Positions 17,129 to 26,993 are shown, counted from the first letter of the stretch. The stretch is 43,282 bases of DNA from Methanosarcina spelaei (GCF_002287235.1 NZ_LMVP01000135.1:1-43282), one strand, 5' to 3'. Numbers and translations: made by a program. The notes: generated from the letters alone by a model not told the origin.

Positions 17129-18196
17129 TTATAATTCCTTTCTGCCTTTAATGCCGTAATTTACAGTTATCCCCACTAAAAGTACAGCTAATGAACAGTA
17201 CTTTTGGACAGAACTCCTTGTATATCTGTGCAAATCCTCCATAGAGTATGCTTTCTTCGCCAATTTGAATACATCCTCTATGATTGACCTTATAGATCTG
17301 AACTCTTTCCATTTGCTTATTAGCTCTTTAAATTTTGCAATTATTTCTTTGTAAAATTTTATTTCCTTTTCAATATTTCTTTTTGAATCAAAGATTTTCA
17401 GAGGATATCTCAGCATATTGAAAAGTTTCTTAAAATTACAGTTTTTCCTTGGGAATATTAAAGGAACCACTTTAAACTCTCTTACAGATATAACATAGTT
17501 ATCATAAGAGTAGTATCCTCTATCAGCATAGATAACGTCTCCTGCTTTTATTATTCTCCTTCTCTTAAGTTCTTTAAGTATTTCGGGATAAATTTTAGGT
17601 TCTGATACATTTGCTTCATTAATTAGAAACGCTAAAGGTTTCAATGTTTGAGATTCAAGTGCAAGAGTCAGTTTCATACCAATGAAGAAACCTCTGTGGG
17701 TTGAGTAACCCCATTTGTATTCTTTGTTTTCTAGACTTTCTTTGGTAATCTTTTTAGCGTGCCAGTTAAGGTTAAGGTTTATGTCAGTACTGTCAATAAT
17801 AATGCCTTTTGATCCATTTTGTCTCTTAGGGCATAAATCCTTTAAAAGTTCAAAAACAAAAGCAGTAAACTGTTGTGGTTCATAATTACTAAGAATACCA
17901 TAAATTTCCTTTTGTGTAGGTATTGAACTGATTTTTAAAAAAGTTCTCAAGCTTTCTCTTTCTTCTAATTCTTTGATAGCGTAGGAGATTTCACAGGAAA
18001 AAAACATGCTCAGAAGGACAATTTTAATAGCAGGCACTGACTTTTGGAGGGGCAGAATGCCCCTCTTTGTAAGGATTTGTCTGCAAGATCTCAAATCAAA
18101 AACGTTTAATATCTCGGACAACAATTTCCATTTGAAATCTTCTTTTAGTGATATAAGCGGAGCTTTTCTTACAAAAAACACATTGTATTGACACAT
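17129..18196 (-). mobile_element. Intact DDE transposase gene (IS4/IS5-like)
   Basis: A 355-aa transposase, apparently uninterrupted. The likely DDE residues are in IIIDSTDIN, VIYADRGYYSYD and RSIIEDVFKLAKKAYSMEDL. The N-terminal part (IKIVLLSMFFSCEISYAIKE, LKISSIPTQKEIYGILS) is the helical region usual for this group. It is basic and AT-rich like its surroundings. I could not resolve the terminal inverted repeats or a target duplication, so only the gene is marked. Flanks of 240 bases (left) and about 400 bases (right) carry no other gene. Exact IS family is not certain. Confidence 0.8.
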
Positions 18197-18602
18197 TGCC
18201 GTGTGATAAAATGAACAATGTCAGAAAAAAATCAATAAGTGCACAGATATATTTGAATTGTATGAAGAAAACAGATACTTGGAGCCCATTTATACATTAT
18301 CATATATACTTCTGTCGAATTAAGGTTAGAATAAGTAAAACCTACATTCTGCAGATGTACACAGATGTAGAATTTATTTGCCGATTTGCCATATCCCCTC
18401 ATCAAACCCGATTTTAAGTTTTAGCTTATTGCCTTATTGAGATGATAAGTGGCATTTTTGTGTGTATCTGCGGAAAGTGGGATAAAAATAATACCGAGAC
18501 AGAATTAGAAGAAGAAAAATCAAAGAAAAAAGTAAATGGAAATTTTGGAAAATAACAAGATTAAAATAGATTTCTTCCTCACTCATTTGCTCTTACATTA
18601 AT
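18197..18602. other. Spacer right of the transposase
   Basis: A 73-codon frame at 18196-18417 has no ribosome binding site and improbable composition, so I reject it as a gene. The segment probably contains the untranslated end of the insertion sequence. No RNA gene is seen. Confidence 0.4.
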
Positions 18603-19085
18603 TTAAGCTACAACCCATGTTCCGAAGACACCAAATGTTTCAGTTCCACTTACCTTCTTACCGTAGACTTTGATTGTCCATGGCGTTGCATCCCACGCTC
18701 CTGTCTTTTTTGTTAACTTTACACCCGTACAACCATCTATTTTTCCATCATAACTGTCAGAATAAGGTCCGTATTTTTTTCCATCGGGTGCAATTATAGT
18801 AAGTGTTAGAGAATTTTTGGGGTTACCCCAGTCACATTCTATCGTTATCGATTTAACTTTTTTTCCGATATTTATTTTTCGTGTATCGGTTTGTCCTTGT
18901 TTTAGGCCGTGGCCGTCTGAAGCGCTTATGGAAATGAGATTATCGATGTAGTTAATGTTAATAGGCTGAGAAGCTGGACTAACTTCCTTTACTGGAACCA
19001 TAGAACTATCTTCCTTGGCTGAAACTACAGACACAGCCATCATACTCACAACGATACATAACACAAATAATTTCCATGTTTTCAT
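18603..19085 (-). CDS. Secreted protein with P-domain-like beta sandwich
   Basis: A 160-aa exported protein. The signal peptide is MKTWKLFVLCIVVSMMAVSV followed by VSA and a likely cut before KEDSS. The mature part is beta-rich: KVKSITIECDWGNPKNSLTL, TIIAPDGKKYGPYSDSYDG and TPWTIKVYGKKVSGTETFGV. This resembles proprotein-convertase P domains and other bacterial pre-peptidase C-terminal type sandwiches, which stabilise or target exported enzymes. No catalytic residues are visible. It is alone; the upstream 700 bases are AT-rich and gene-free. Confidence 0.65.
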   Translation of the reverse strand: MKTWKLFVLCIVVSMMAVSVVSAKEDSSMVPVKEVSPASQPININYIDNLISISASDGHGLKQGQTDTRKINIGKKVKSITIECDWGNPKNSLTLTIIAPDGKKYGPYSDSYDGKIDGCTGVKLTKKTGAWDATPWTIKVYGKKVSGTETFGVFGTWVVA

Positions 19086-19805
19086 ATTATCACAAATAAA
19101 AATAAAGAGGTTTAATTATAAATAGTTAATCTAATTTTCTTAATTTGAATACATTTTTTATAGTAATCCTATTTATATAATATAAACAAAAAATAGTATT
19201 ATTTTACTCAATTCCCAAATCAAATTTGATATTATAATTATTAATATGCAAAAATGATTTAATGCATTTATATCTTTCCAATATAAATTAAAACTATGTA
19301 CTAATTACAATAATGTTGTTTTTCTTAAAAGTTTGATTTCAAGTCAAAATTGTGCAAAAAAGACATATAAAGCTTTTAAATTTAGGACTTATGCACTTGA
19401 GGAACAAAATCAATTACAGGAAAGACTGTAAATTAAATTGAACTTTAAAAGAAACACGATTTTTGCCTGAATTTTCAATAAAAACTAATAGCAAGAAGCA
19501 CCTTTGCAAATTGGTAATTGTATTACCCAGTGATCATCGGTTAAGGAATTTTCTTGCCTGCTAGCTATCGATTTTGCATCCAAATCCTGCTTTAAGGTTT
19601 AGCCTATTTACGTGGAATCGATGCCCTATTCCAGCTTATAACTTATTGAACTATTTGATAAGTGTTGAGGATTTACGCAATTTGTCATGATTCCTCACTT
19701 AACCGAAGACGCATGAGAAGGAATTCGTTTATTACTAAAAGTAATTGTCAGGCAGCCTGCGAAGTGCGAAGATTCTTCTTTTGCAGTATCAGAAGCTTTT
19801 TCGGG
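19086..19805. other. Long AT-rich spacer with an inverted repeat
   Basis: No gene is supported in these 720 bases. The sole structure seen is TCGGTTAAG at 19537-19545 facing its complement CTTAACCGA at 19698-19706; the outer arms also pair loosely (GGAATT against ATTCC). The same core occurs in the inverted repeat at 9766-9902. The small frame at 19662-19883 has no coding signs. Confidence 0.5.
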
Positions 19806-20318
19806 TTATTGAGATTGTTTAGTAATGTTATTATGAATCTCAGAATATTTCGGGCTATCTGGATAAAAGACGCTCAATGTTGAATCTACATTTTGTACTC
19901 TCCGAACGCCCTGATTATACGGAAAAATAATAGTGAGCACGTCGGAATGAATCCCTAATTTTCGAGAGTCATGCATATAATCATGACCCTCTTTCTGCGA
20001 AACGTTTGTCAGCTGGATTGTGGCACTGTTAAGTCCTATATCCTTTATTTGCATTTCTGGAAATTTGAAAAATATTTCCTTCATTTTTGGCTCTATATTT
20101 TTACTGCCAAAAAGGAATATATATGCCTTGGCAAATGGAGATAGATGATATTCAACATCAATTGTTGCATTTGTTCCACTAAACTCCATTACTATATTGT
20201 CAATATGGATATACTTTCCTTCCCTATATTGCTCAGAGTTCATTGCTGGAGCTATTCTTGCAGCCAATAAAACGGCCGAAATAATAAAGGTAATTATAAC
20301 TATTGATTTTAAGTTCAT
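19806..20318 (-). CDS. Exported or membrane-anchored methanogen protein, function unknown
   Basis: A 170-aa protein with an N-terminal hydrophobic signal or anchor (KSIVIITFIISAVLLAARIA). The remainder is a beta-rich extracellular domain: YIHIDNIVMEFSGTNATIDV, FLFGSKNIEPKMKEIFFKF, and SDVLTIIFPYNQGVRRVQNV. I believe similar proteins occur in other methanogens but cannot name a family. The start ATG at 20318 is the only one that keeps the signal. The end is hydrophilic with no second membrane helix. It stands alone next to a MITE-like element. Confidence 0.6.
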   Translation of the reverse strand: MNLKSIVIITFIISAVLLAARIAPAMNSEQYREGKYIHIDNIVMEFSGTNATIDVEYHLSPFAKAYIFLFGSKNIEPKMKEIFFKFPEMQIKDIGLNSATIQLTNVSQKEGHDYMHDSRKLGIHSDVLTIIFPYNQGVRRVQNVDSTLSVFYPDSPKYSEIHNNITKQSQ

Positions 20319-20388
20319 AGTGACTCAGTTCCAGAATCTAGTTATAAAAATAAATGTAACATCATTACATATTTATAATTTTATAATT

Positions 20389-20529
20389 GAACCTATCAAT
20401 AACTCAAAACTGTTTCTCCGAATCTGGAATTCAGAATAATCAATGAGTTTTTGATCACATTTAGATCACAAGGGATTGTTCTGAAACTTCTATCAGGTTT
20501 GAGTATAAGGCTGGTTTTAGGATAAGCTC
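20389..20529. mobile_element. MITE-like element, copy B
   Basis: About 140 bases with no coding capacity. The right end TTTTAGGATAAGCTC (20515-20529) and the left end beginning GAACCTATC form an imperfect inverted repeat. The inside shares TTTCTCCGAATC and further patches with copy A at 27022-27151. The ends resemble those of the IS5-like element at 28444-29424 (GAGCCTATCCGAAAA). Confidence 0.5.
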
Positions 20530-20532
20530 TCT

Positions 20533-20911
20533 TTATCTCTTCACTCCAGCCTCCTCCGTCATATAGCACCCGAAATAGGTGTTTTTCTCTACTTTTCTCA
20601 GGATATTGTTTATATTTTCAAGTGCAACTTCCATCTTTTCTATTCTCTTCTCGATCTCTTTAATCTGACAAGAATTACTTGGTCTGTAGTCATAATTTCA
20701 GCCCTCGTATATATTTACAGGTTAGCTTAATAGAAGCTTTTGATGTATATTTCTGTATGCTCTTTTTGTATGTTCTACAATCATTTATATAGTCAACGTG
20801 CTTATTCCAAAACTCAATATTGCTTCTCTGAATTTTAACTTTGCTTTCAAAGATGATTGATTTTCCGTTATCTTGCGGCTTTATTTGTGTATGCCTAACA
20901 AAAGAATAATC
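20533..20911 (-). pseudogene. Two decayed ORF fragments of unknown origin
   Basis: On the minus strand a 74-codon frame (20690-20911) without a start codon reads IIFESKVKIQRSNIEFWNKH then VDYINDCRTYKKSIQKYTSK. It ends where a second frame (20533 to about 20700) begins, reading CQIKEIEKRIEKMEVALENI then NNILRKVEKNTYFGCYMTEE, a coiled coil. Both look like genuine protein, and could be one gene split by a shift or two linked genes. I recognise neither. They lie directly behind the decayed IS1634-type transposase and may be cargo or an older gene. Confidence 0.4.
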
Positions 20912-20929
20912 CTACAAATAACGATTATG

Positions 20930-22163
20930 TTAAGATGGTAGATGTTTCCCCATGTTCAGAAAAGAAAATAATGATGCTTGCTTTGTGTCCATTTCTTCCA
21001 CAATAATTTTGCTTTCTTTGGATTCTTTTTCCTGGACTACACAATCCTAATCTCAGACAGTTTTTTAACTAGTTGTTTCATAAAAAACCCATATATCTTT
21101 GTCTCCCATGCCAAATATCTGTAGAAAAGCAGGCCAATCATAACCAAATAATACATGAACCCTTATATTTTCATCCTTATGATGACATACTAATATAGGG
21201 ACAAGCAAATGATCGTTCAACAGCTTAAAATCGTCTTCAACAAGGTTTTTGCTGTTACATGTTTTTACTATCTTTTTAGTACGCTACTCGTGCTTATCCG
21301 TAAACAGGATGTTTTTCCCAAATATTTTTTTACACTTTTTTTGTTCTCCTCATCAACCCAGAACCTCAACTGAGACGTTTTCTTACCTTCAGGAGCTTCA
21401 ATTATTTCATATTTTATGACACTCCGGAATTTTTTCAGAATAATTTCTGAAACTTCATTTTCTACACTGCTCCTGTTTCTCTCTTTTCCTTTACTGCTTT
21501 CTAATCTTCGCTGCAAGTCTTTGAGTTGATCAATTATTTTTGATTTGTTTGTTTCATAAGTACTTTTTTGAAATTTGTAAGTCCCTTCGTTGTAGGTGAT
21601 TACAGTTGTGAATTCTGTTCCGTAGAACTGGTGTTTTGTCCGTACCCAAAAATCTCGTTACTTTTTGTGTTCTTATACAGGTACTCATACCTTGAAAGTG
21701 GAACATCAAGGAGTTCCTCAGCCTGATTTGCTTTTGCGGCTCCTACAAAACTCATTTTTGAGGTTACCTTTTCAATGTTGTCTTTTGAGTTGTTACCCTT
21801 ATCGAAAACAAGAACAGAATCGTCAGAACAGATATTTAATTCAGTCAGTCGATTTATAATGTTGTCTACAATGCCTGAAAATTCTTTCAAATCAGGAACA
21901 TTTCTAGGATACGTTTCGTGAATAAAGGGTATATTGCACGCATTTTAACCTATGTAGAAGTCATGAGGATTAAGGTACAAAGATGAAAGAGGAGTTGAAT
22001 GCAAAAATACACCTGCAAGAGAGGCAGGAATTGTGGAGTCAAAATGGACTTTAGAGGAACTGCTGACATTCAGGTGTTTTAAAACATCAATCAAATAAAA
22101 ATTGACCATCAAACAATTTTTCAACATAAAAATCAAACTGTCAAACTCAGGATTAATAAACAA
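20930..22163 (-). pseudogene. Decayed IS1634-type transposase
   Basis: Scattered frames on the minus strand rebuild a transposase of the IS1634 group. In order: IHETYPRNVPDLKEFSGIVD, VLVFDKGNNSKDNIEKVTSK, FVGAAKANQAEELLDVPLS, IKYEIIEAPEGKKTSQLRFW, KHE, VEDDFKLLNDHLLVPILVCH, HKDENIRVHVLF and IIVEEMDTKQASLFSFLN, ending at a stop at 20930-20932. Several stops and shifts interrupt it, and about 35 residues are missing between FYI (near 21945) and the HETYP segment. It cannot make an active enzyme. Confidence 0.85.
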
Positions 22164-22481
22164 ATTCTTTGAAAAAAATATTAAAGAGTGTGTTTTTCAA
22201 AATCATTGCAACTCATTTGAAAGTTTCACAGATCTTTTGTATAAATTTGCCAGTCTCTTCTTACATTCTCTGCACTTCTCCTTTACAAGCTCTCTCATAA
22301 GCTTTATATTATGCAGAATAGTTACATCGTGTATTACTCCCTGCAATTTTCTTGCTTACTTCTCTCACAGAAAAGTCAGGTCTTTTCGAAGATTCGAAAA
22401 GATACGGGCTCGTTTGCTTGGCTGTTCCAATAAATGTTTTCCCGGCCTGAGTCCTGAAGAATTAATTAACAACAATAAAAC
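22157..22481. other. IS-end hairpin remnant and spacer
   Basis: Bases 22157-22215 match the hairpin segment at 88-140, with a decayed stem (AAACAAATTCTTT against AAAGAGTGTGTTT). This would be the outer end of the decayed transposon. The rest to 22481 shows only an open plus-strand frame (from 22102) that runs over IS sequence and is not a believable gene. Confidence 0.45.
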
Positions 22482-23147
22482 ATGATGTCGGTACAGATGG
22501 AAGAAAAACTTAACCTTAAACTCCTGGAACTACTTGAAGGTAAGCAGCTCTCAATCAGTGGGCTTTCCAGAGAACTGAAAGCCAGAGGCATAGATGAGCA
22601 CCGCCTGGTTCTTACAGGTTATCTCAGGGCACTCAGGGATCTTGAAATTCTGGAAGAAACTGAAGTTCCTCCCTCAAAGATCTATGCGTTGCCTGAAAAA
22701 ACCACGGAGCTTTTATCTGAAAAAGGCAAAGAGTCCAGGTCTCCGGAACTTTCTGACCCGGAAGAAGTTTATTCTATTCTCAAGGCCCAGCTTCTTAAAA
22801 TCAACCTGGATTTCAGGATTCCTGTAGGAGTATATGTGGTCTCCAGACTGTTTGAAAGGCCCTGTTTCCGCAGGGAATTGAAGCTTATAGGAATCACTCA
22901 AAAACATCTTGAGCAGTACCTGGAAAAACCCGGCATAGTCTATGAAGCTCAGGATACACATTTGAAAAAAGCCAGAGCCGACATTACGAAAATTGAGATA
23001 CCTTCTGATGACCCTGCATATGAAATGCGGGAAAATAAGGAAGAAGTAATCAGGCTTGCGAATGAAGTCTTTGCAGGACTGATAAAACATAGGCTTGACC
23101 TTGAGGGTCTGGTAGCAAAGAGCAAGCAAACTACCCTTCTACCGTGA
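22482..23147 (+). CDS. Winged-helix protein conserved in methanogens
   Basis: A 221-aa, lysine- and glutamate-rich soluble protein. The N-terminal 60 residues are a winged helix (LLELLEGKQLSISGLSRELK, then TGYLRALRDLEILEETEVPP, then SKIYALP). The middle part (VYSILKAQLLKINLDFRIPV, VGVYVVSRLFERPCFRRELK) is a second helical domain. The family is of the DNA-binding type but without known target. Starts at 22482, 22485 and 22497 are all possible, since none has a strong ribosome binding site. The next feature downstream is the 14-bp repeat array and then a nitrilase-type enzyme gene. Confidence 0.7.
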   Translation: MMSVQMEEKLNLKLLELLEGKQLSISGLSRELKARGIDEHRLVLTGYLRALRDLEILEETEVPPSKIYALPEKTTELLSEKGKESRSPELSDPEEVYSILKAQLLKINLDFRIPVGVYVVSRLFERPCFRRELKLIGITQKHLEQYLEKPGIVYEAQDTHLKKARADITKIEIPSDDPAYEMRENKEEVIRLANEVFAGLIKHRLDLEGLVAKSKQTTLLP

Positions 23148-23179
23148 AGATCTTTACTGTTTAAATCGTAATTTAATTC

Positions 23180-23459
23180 TTTCAATTCATCTCTTTCAAT
23201 TCATCTCTTTCAATTCATCTCTTTCAATTCATCTCTTTCAATTCATCTCTTTCAATTCATCTCTTTCAATTCATCTCTTTCAATTCATCTCTTTCAATTC
23301 ATCTCTTTCAATTGATCTCTTTCAATTCATCTCTTCCAATTGATCTCTTTCAATTGATCTCTTCCAATTGATCTCTTCCAATTGATCTCTTCCAATTGAT
23401 CTCTTTCAATTCATCTCTTCCAATTGATCTCTTTCAATTCATTTCTTCCAATTAGTTTC
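23180..23459. repeat. 20 copies of a 14-bp tandem repeat
   Basis: The unit TTTCAATTCATCTC repeats at exact 14-base intervals for 20 units. The first ten or so copies are identical; later ones drift to TTCCAATTGATCTC. The gradient from uniform to mixed suggests growth by slippage at the left side. It fills the spacer between the winged-helix gene and the nitrilase gene and ends 65 bases before the latter's start, so copy number could affect its expression. Confidence 0.95.
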
Positions 23460-23524
23460 CTTAATTTGAAATCTCACATTTACAGATTTAACCAGTTTGT
23501 TGGTTGTTGGTTGGTGATCCGGAC

Positions 23525-24376
23525 ATGAAAGTAGCCTGTATCCAGATGGATGTGCTGCATTGCAGAAAGCAGGAAAACCTTGAAAAAGCCCTGCATATGG
23601 CTCTCAAAGCCGTAAGAAAAGGAGCCGAACTTATTGTTTTACCCGAAGTCTTCTCAACAGGGTTTTGCTACGAGTACTTTGACCATGCAGCAGAGATCTT
23701 GCCTTCTTCTCTCCTTGAAAACCTGGCCTGTTTCTCCGATGCCAATGACTGTGTTATCATGGGCTCAGTAATTGAAAAAGTCGTTTCGGAAGAGACTTCT
23801 GACAGTGGGAAACCCGTGGATTCTGAAAATTCTACTCTTTCGGATTTCAGTAATTCTTCGTTTTATTACAATCTCGGTTTTTGCTTTGAATCAGGCACTC
23901 TTGCAGGTAGTTATCGGAAAACTCACCCCTTCAAAACCGAAAACAGTTATTTCTCAAAAGGCAGTTCTATAGAGCCCATTTCTCTTAAAAAGCAAAATCT
24001 GAAAATAGGTTTTGAAATCTGCTATGAACTCCGCTTTCCCGAGGTTGCAAGAAAACTTTCCCTTGCCGGTTCTGACCTGCTTGTGACCACAGCCGCATTT
24101 CCCAATCCAAGGTCTGAACACTGGAAAATTCTCGCAAAGGCAAGAGCAATTGAAAACCAGATCCCACATATTGCCTGCAACCGGATAGGTTCTGCTCCTG
24201 ACTGCAGTTATTTCGGAAACTCCATGATAATAGATGCCTGGGGTGAGGTAAAAGCCGATGCGGGCAATAAAGAATGCATAATAGTGCATGACCTTGACCT
24301 GTCTGGAAAAAACGAAGTCCGTAAAATGATTCCTGTTTTTGAGAATAGGAGAACTGAACTTTACTCTGAAGATTAA
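23525..24376 (+). CDS. Nitrilase-superfamily carbon-nitrogen hydrolase
   Basis: A 283-aa amidase-type enzyme, cytoplasmic. The catalytic triad is E41 (LPEVF), K132 (YRKTHPF) and C166 (EICYELRFPE). Start ATG at 23525 is chosen because GGTGAT lies six bases before it and the protein then begins MKVACIQMDV as in the family. The closest groups are omega-amidase/NIT2-like and related archaeal amidases; the substrate cannot be told. An acidic, serine-rich insert of about 25 residues (85-110) is unusual. A scrap of a very similar gene lies at about 31510-31572. Confidence 0.88.
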   Translation: MKVACIQMDVLHCRKQENLEKALHMALKAVRKGAELIVLPEVFSTGFCYEYFDHAAEILPSSLLENLACFSDANDCVIMGSVIEKVVSEETSDSGKPVDSENSTLSDFSNSSFYYNLGFCFESGTLAGSYRKTHPFKTENSYFSKGSSIEPISLKKQNLKIGFEICYELRFPEVARKLSLAGSDLLVTTAAFPNPRSEHWKILAKARAIENQIPHIACNRIGSAPDCSYFGNSMIIDAWGEVKADAGNKECIIVHDLDLSGKNEVRKMIPVFENRRTELYSED

Positions 24377-24728
24377 AAGAATATTTTAGTCTTCTTTCGA
24401 TAATAATTTCTGTAACTGTTAATACTACTCCTCTTATTAGGAACTGGTTTATCTCAATTGACCGAATCTGATTTTCCGATTCAGAGGATGTTTTTATTAT
24501 GTTCAATCAGAGGCTGTTTTTTTACACTTTATCCTCATGTTTCAGAACACAATGTAATCACCATATAAAAAAATGTATATTTATTAACAATCTAATAAAT
24601 GACTGGAGTATAACATAATTTTTTGCCAAAAATACTAAAAATTAAGAACAATCTGTTACTTTTAACCCTTAAATCCATGTTGAATTGAAAAATAAAATAT
24701 GCCATGAAATTTAAATTTTGGAGGAACA
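24377..24728. other. Upstream region of the protease-exporter pair
   Basis: A 352-base AT-rich spacer without a gene. CCATATAAAAAAATGTATATTTATTAAC near 24562-24590 offers a TATA-like box. GGAGG at 24719-24724 serves the next gene. Confidence 0.5.
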
Positions 24729-25646
24729 ATGATTCCTAAATACAGATACAAACCCTGGACCTATTTTGCTGCGACCTTTATTGCAACTTATGCTCTCTGG
24801 TTTGCAGGAGCATATCTAAGTTTTCAGGATGAAAAAAATGGACTTTATATGTTATTTATGTTTTTTGGATTGCTAGTACCTTTTCTACTCTCGTTTTTTG
24901 TGATCTTTACGTCAAAAAATTCGGGTTTAAAAAGAGATTTTATTAACCGACTTATCAACCTCAGGTTAATAAAGCCAAAAATGTTTCCAGTATTTTTTTT
25001 AGTAATGCCTCTGACTGTTCTCATATCTATTTTTATTTCGCTTCCGTTTGGAGGATCAGTTTCGCAGTTTCAACTTGCTGATGGTTTCTCTTTTTCGACA
25101 GGGTCCGTACCTACGTTGGTTTTTCTTATGCTTGCTGCATGTTTTGAAGAACTTGGATGGAGAGGGTATGCATTTGACAGTCTGCAGAGCCGTCACACCT
25201 ACTTCATGGCATCAATAATTTTCAGTATACTATGGTCGCTCTGGCACTTTCCTCTGATATTTGTCAACCACTTCTATCAGTACGAAATTTATCACGAAAA
25301 CATATTGTATGCGGTAAATTTTTTTGTCGGTATCATTCCTATGGGGGTATTTGTCAGCTGGATCTGCATTAAAAATGGAAAAAGTATTCCTGCAGCAATT
25401 CTCTTTCACTTTATTGTAAATATCTGCCAGGAGGCACTGACTGTGACTCAGACAACCAAATGCATTGAGACTCTGGTTATTACTTTAGTTGTCGCTATTA
25501 TTATTGTATTAGACAAAGAAATGTTCTTTTCAAAAGTAAGTCCTGCTCCTGAAACTCAAAATCTTGTTTCTGAAACTCAAAATCCTGCTCCTGAAACTCA
25601 AAATCCTGTTTCTGAATCTCAAAATCCTGCTCACGAGGTTCACTAA
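24729..25646 (+). CDS. CPBP-family intramembrane metalloprotease
   Basis: A 305-aa membrane protein with about eight helices. The CPBP/CAAX-protease motifs are present: EELGWRGY with E140, E141 and R145, the WHFPL histidine near 172, and HFIVN near 226. These place catalytic residues inside the membrane. Such proteins process prenylated or peptide substrates or give immunity to bacteriocins; the substrate is unknown here. The tail holds four 7-residue repeats of the type PAPETQN/PVSESQN encoded by 21-bp repeats, an unusual add-on. GGAGG precedes the ATG. The stop is directly followed by the exporter start. Confidence 0.88.
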   Translation: MIPKYRYKPWTYFAATFIATYALWFAGAYLSFQDEKNGLYMLFMFFGLLVPFLLSFFVIFTSKNSGLKRDFINRLINLRLIKPKMFPVFFLVMPLTVLISIFISLPFGGSVSQFQLADGFSFSTGSVPTLVFLMLAACFEELGWRGYAFDSLQSRHTYFMASIIFSILWSLWHFPLIFVNHFYQYEIYHENILYAVNFFVGIIPMGVFVSWICIKNGKSIPAAILFHFIVNICQEALTVTQTTKCIETLVITLVVAIIIVLDKEMFFSKVSPAPETQNLVSETQNPAPETQNPVSESQNPAHEVH

Positions 25647-26993
25647 ATGACAGGCGAATCTGAAAAAATGACAACTGAACAAAAAAATCTTTACTCCAGA
25701 TTCCTTTTTATCTGGTTTGGACAATTTATCTCAGTAATAGGTACCGGACTTACCATTTTCTCCTTAGGTGTATATGTATATCAGCAAACAAATACTACTT
25801 CTAGCTATGTTTTTATACTGATGTGCGTCTTTTTACCGCCCTTCATGCTAAAACCCTATGGAGGAATACTGGCAGACCGTCATGATAGACGTTTAATGAT
25901 GATTTTAGGGGACTTAGGAGCTACTTTCGGACTTCTTTTCATATTTTTTATGATGCTAAAAGGAAACATCCAACTCTGGCAAATTTACCTTGGGATTGCA
26001 ACAAGTTCTGTTTTTTCGGCTTTTCAGGAACCAGCCTATAAAGCTTTAATTACCGACCTCTTACCTGAAACTCAATATGCCAGAGCAAGTGGACTGGTGC
26101 AGCTAGCAAGTTCTGCCCAATATCTGATTTCTCCTTTTTTAGCCGGAATTTTGTTAACAATAATTGATATTGAGTTTATATTTTTAATCGATACCGTCAC
26201 TCTCTTAATCTCCAGTTCTATTGTCATCTGGATAAAAAATATTTCAGGCAGGGCGAAAATAGACCAATCTAAACAAAACGTCATAGAGGACCTTAAAGAG
26301 GGAGTGAAAGAATTCTCAAAAAATAGAGGTGTAGTTAATCTGGTTATTGTTACCATGATCATATTGTTTTTTGTAGGACTGCTTCAGTCTCTTTTTATTC
26401 CACTGCTTCTGGGCTTAACAACAGTAAAGACAGTTGGGATCTCTCAATCAATATGTGCCTCAGGCATACTAATCGGAAGCCTGTTTATTGGAGTATTTGG
26501 CAGCAAGAACGGGTATGTAAAAATATTATCTATTTCTTTGTTCCTATCAGGCATATTCTTTGCAAATCTAGGGCTCTCAAAAAATGTAATATTCATTACT
26601 TTAGCAGGATTCATGTTTTTTGCCACTTTGCCTTTTATTAACACCTCTATTGAGGTCTTAATCAGAAAAAGTATTGACAATAGGAAACAGGGGCGTGTAT
26701 GGTCTCTCATTTCCATGATTACCTATCTTGGCTCCATAATGGCTTTTGCAGTTGCAGGTTTCTTAGCAGATAAAGTTTTCAATCCTCTTTTGGAGGTGGA
26801 CGGTTTACTGGTTAAAACAGCAGGTCTTATTGTCGGAATAGGAGAAAACAGGGGGATTGCCCTTATGTTTATAATCTCCGGACTAATGATCTCTATAATT
26901 GCTTTATTAATCTGGCAAAACGAGAAAATAAAAAGATTAGAATATGTTGAAAGTCAGGATTCGGACATAATCTTATCCTATCAACCGGGCTGA
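25647..26993 (+). CDS. MFS exporter, macrolide-efflux-like
   Basis: A 448-aa transporter of the major facilitator superfamily with 12 predicted membrane helices. The N-terminal part (FIWFGQFISVIGTGLTIFSL and VYVYQQT) and motif A (GGILADRHDRRLMM) match the MFS_3 group of macrolide and siderophore exporters. Substrate is unknown. The ATG abuts the stop of the protease gene (TAAATG) with GAGGT in that gene's end, so the two are translationally coupled and likely serve one process, such as export of a peptide or drug. The end is short and hydrophilic. Confidence 0.88.
   Translation: MTGESEKMTTEQKNLYSRFLFIWFGQFISVIGTGLTIFSLGVYVYQQTNTTSSYVFILMCVFLPPFMLKPYGGILADRHDRRLMMILGDLGATFGLLFIFFMMLKGNIQLWQIYLGIATSSVFSAFQEPAYKALITDLLPETQYARASGLVQLASSAQYLISPFLAGILLTIIDIEFIFLIDTVTLLISSSIVIWIKNISGRAKIDQSKQNVIEDLKEGVKEFSKNRGVVNLVIVTMIILFFVGLLQSLFIPLLLGLTTVKTVGISQSICASGILIGSLFIGVFGSKNGYVKILSISLFLSGIFFANLGLSKNVIFITLAGFMFFATLPFINTSIEVLIRKSIDNRKQGRVWSLISMITYLGSIMAFAVAGFLADKVFNPLLEVDGLLVKTAGLIVGIGENRGIALMFIISGLMISIIALLIWQNEKIKRLEYVESQDSDIILSYQPG

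Noticed and set aside
18196-18417. 73-codon plus-strand frame beside the transposase
   Set aside because: No ribosome binding site, improbable composition and location in probable untranslated IS sequence.
23180-23459. CRISPR-like array
   Set aside because: The 14-bp units are directly adjacent with no spacers, and there are no cas genes in the window.
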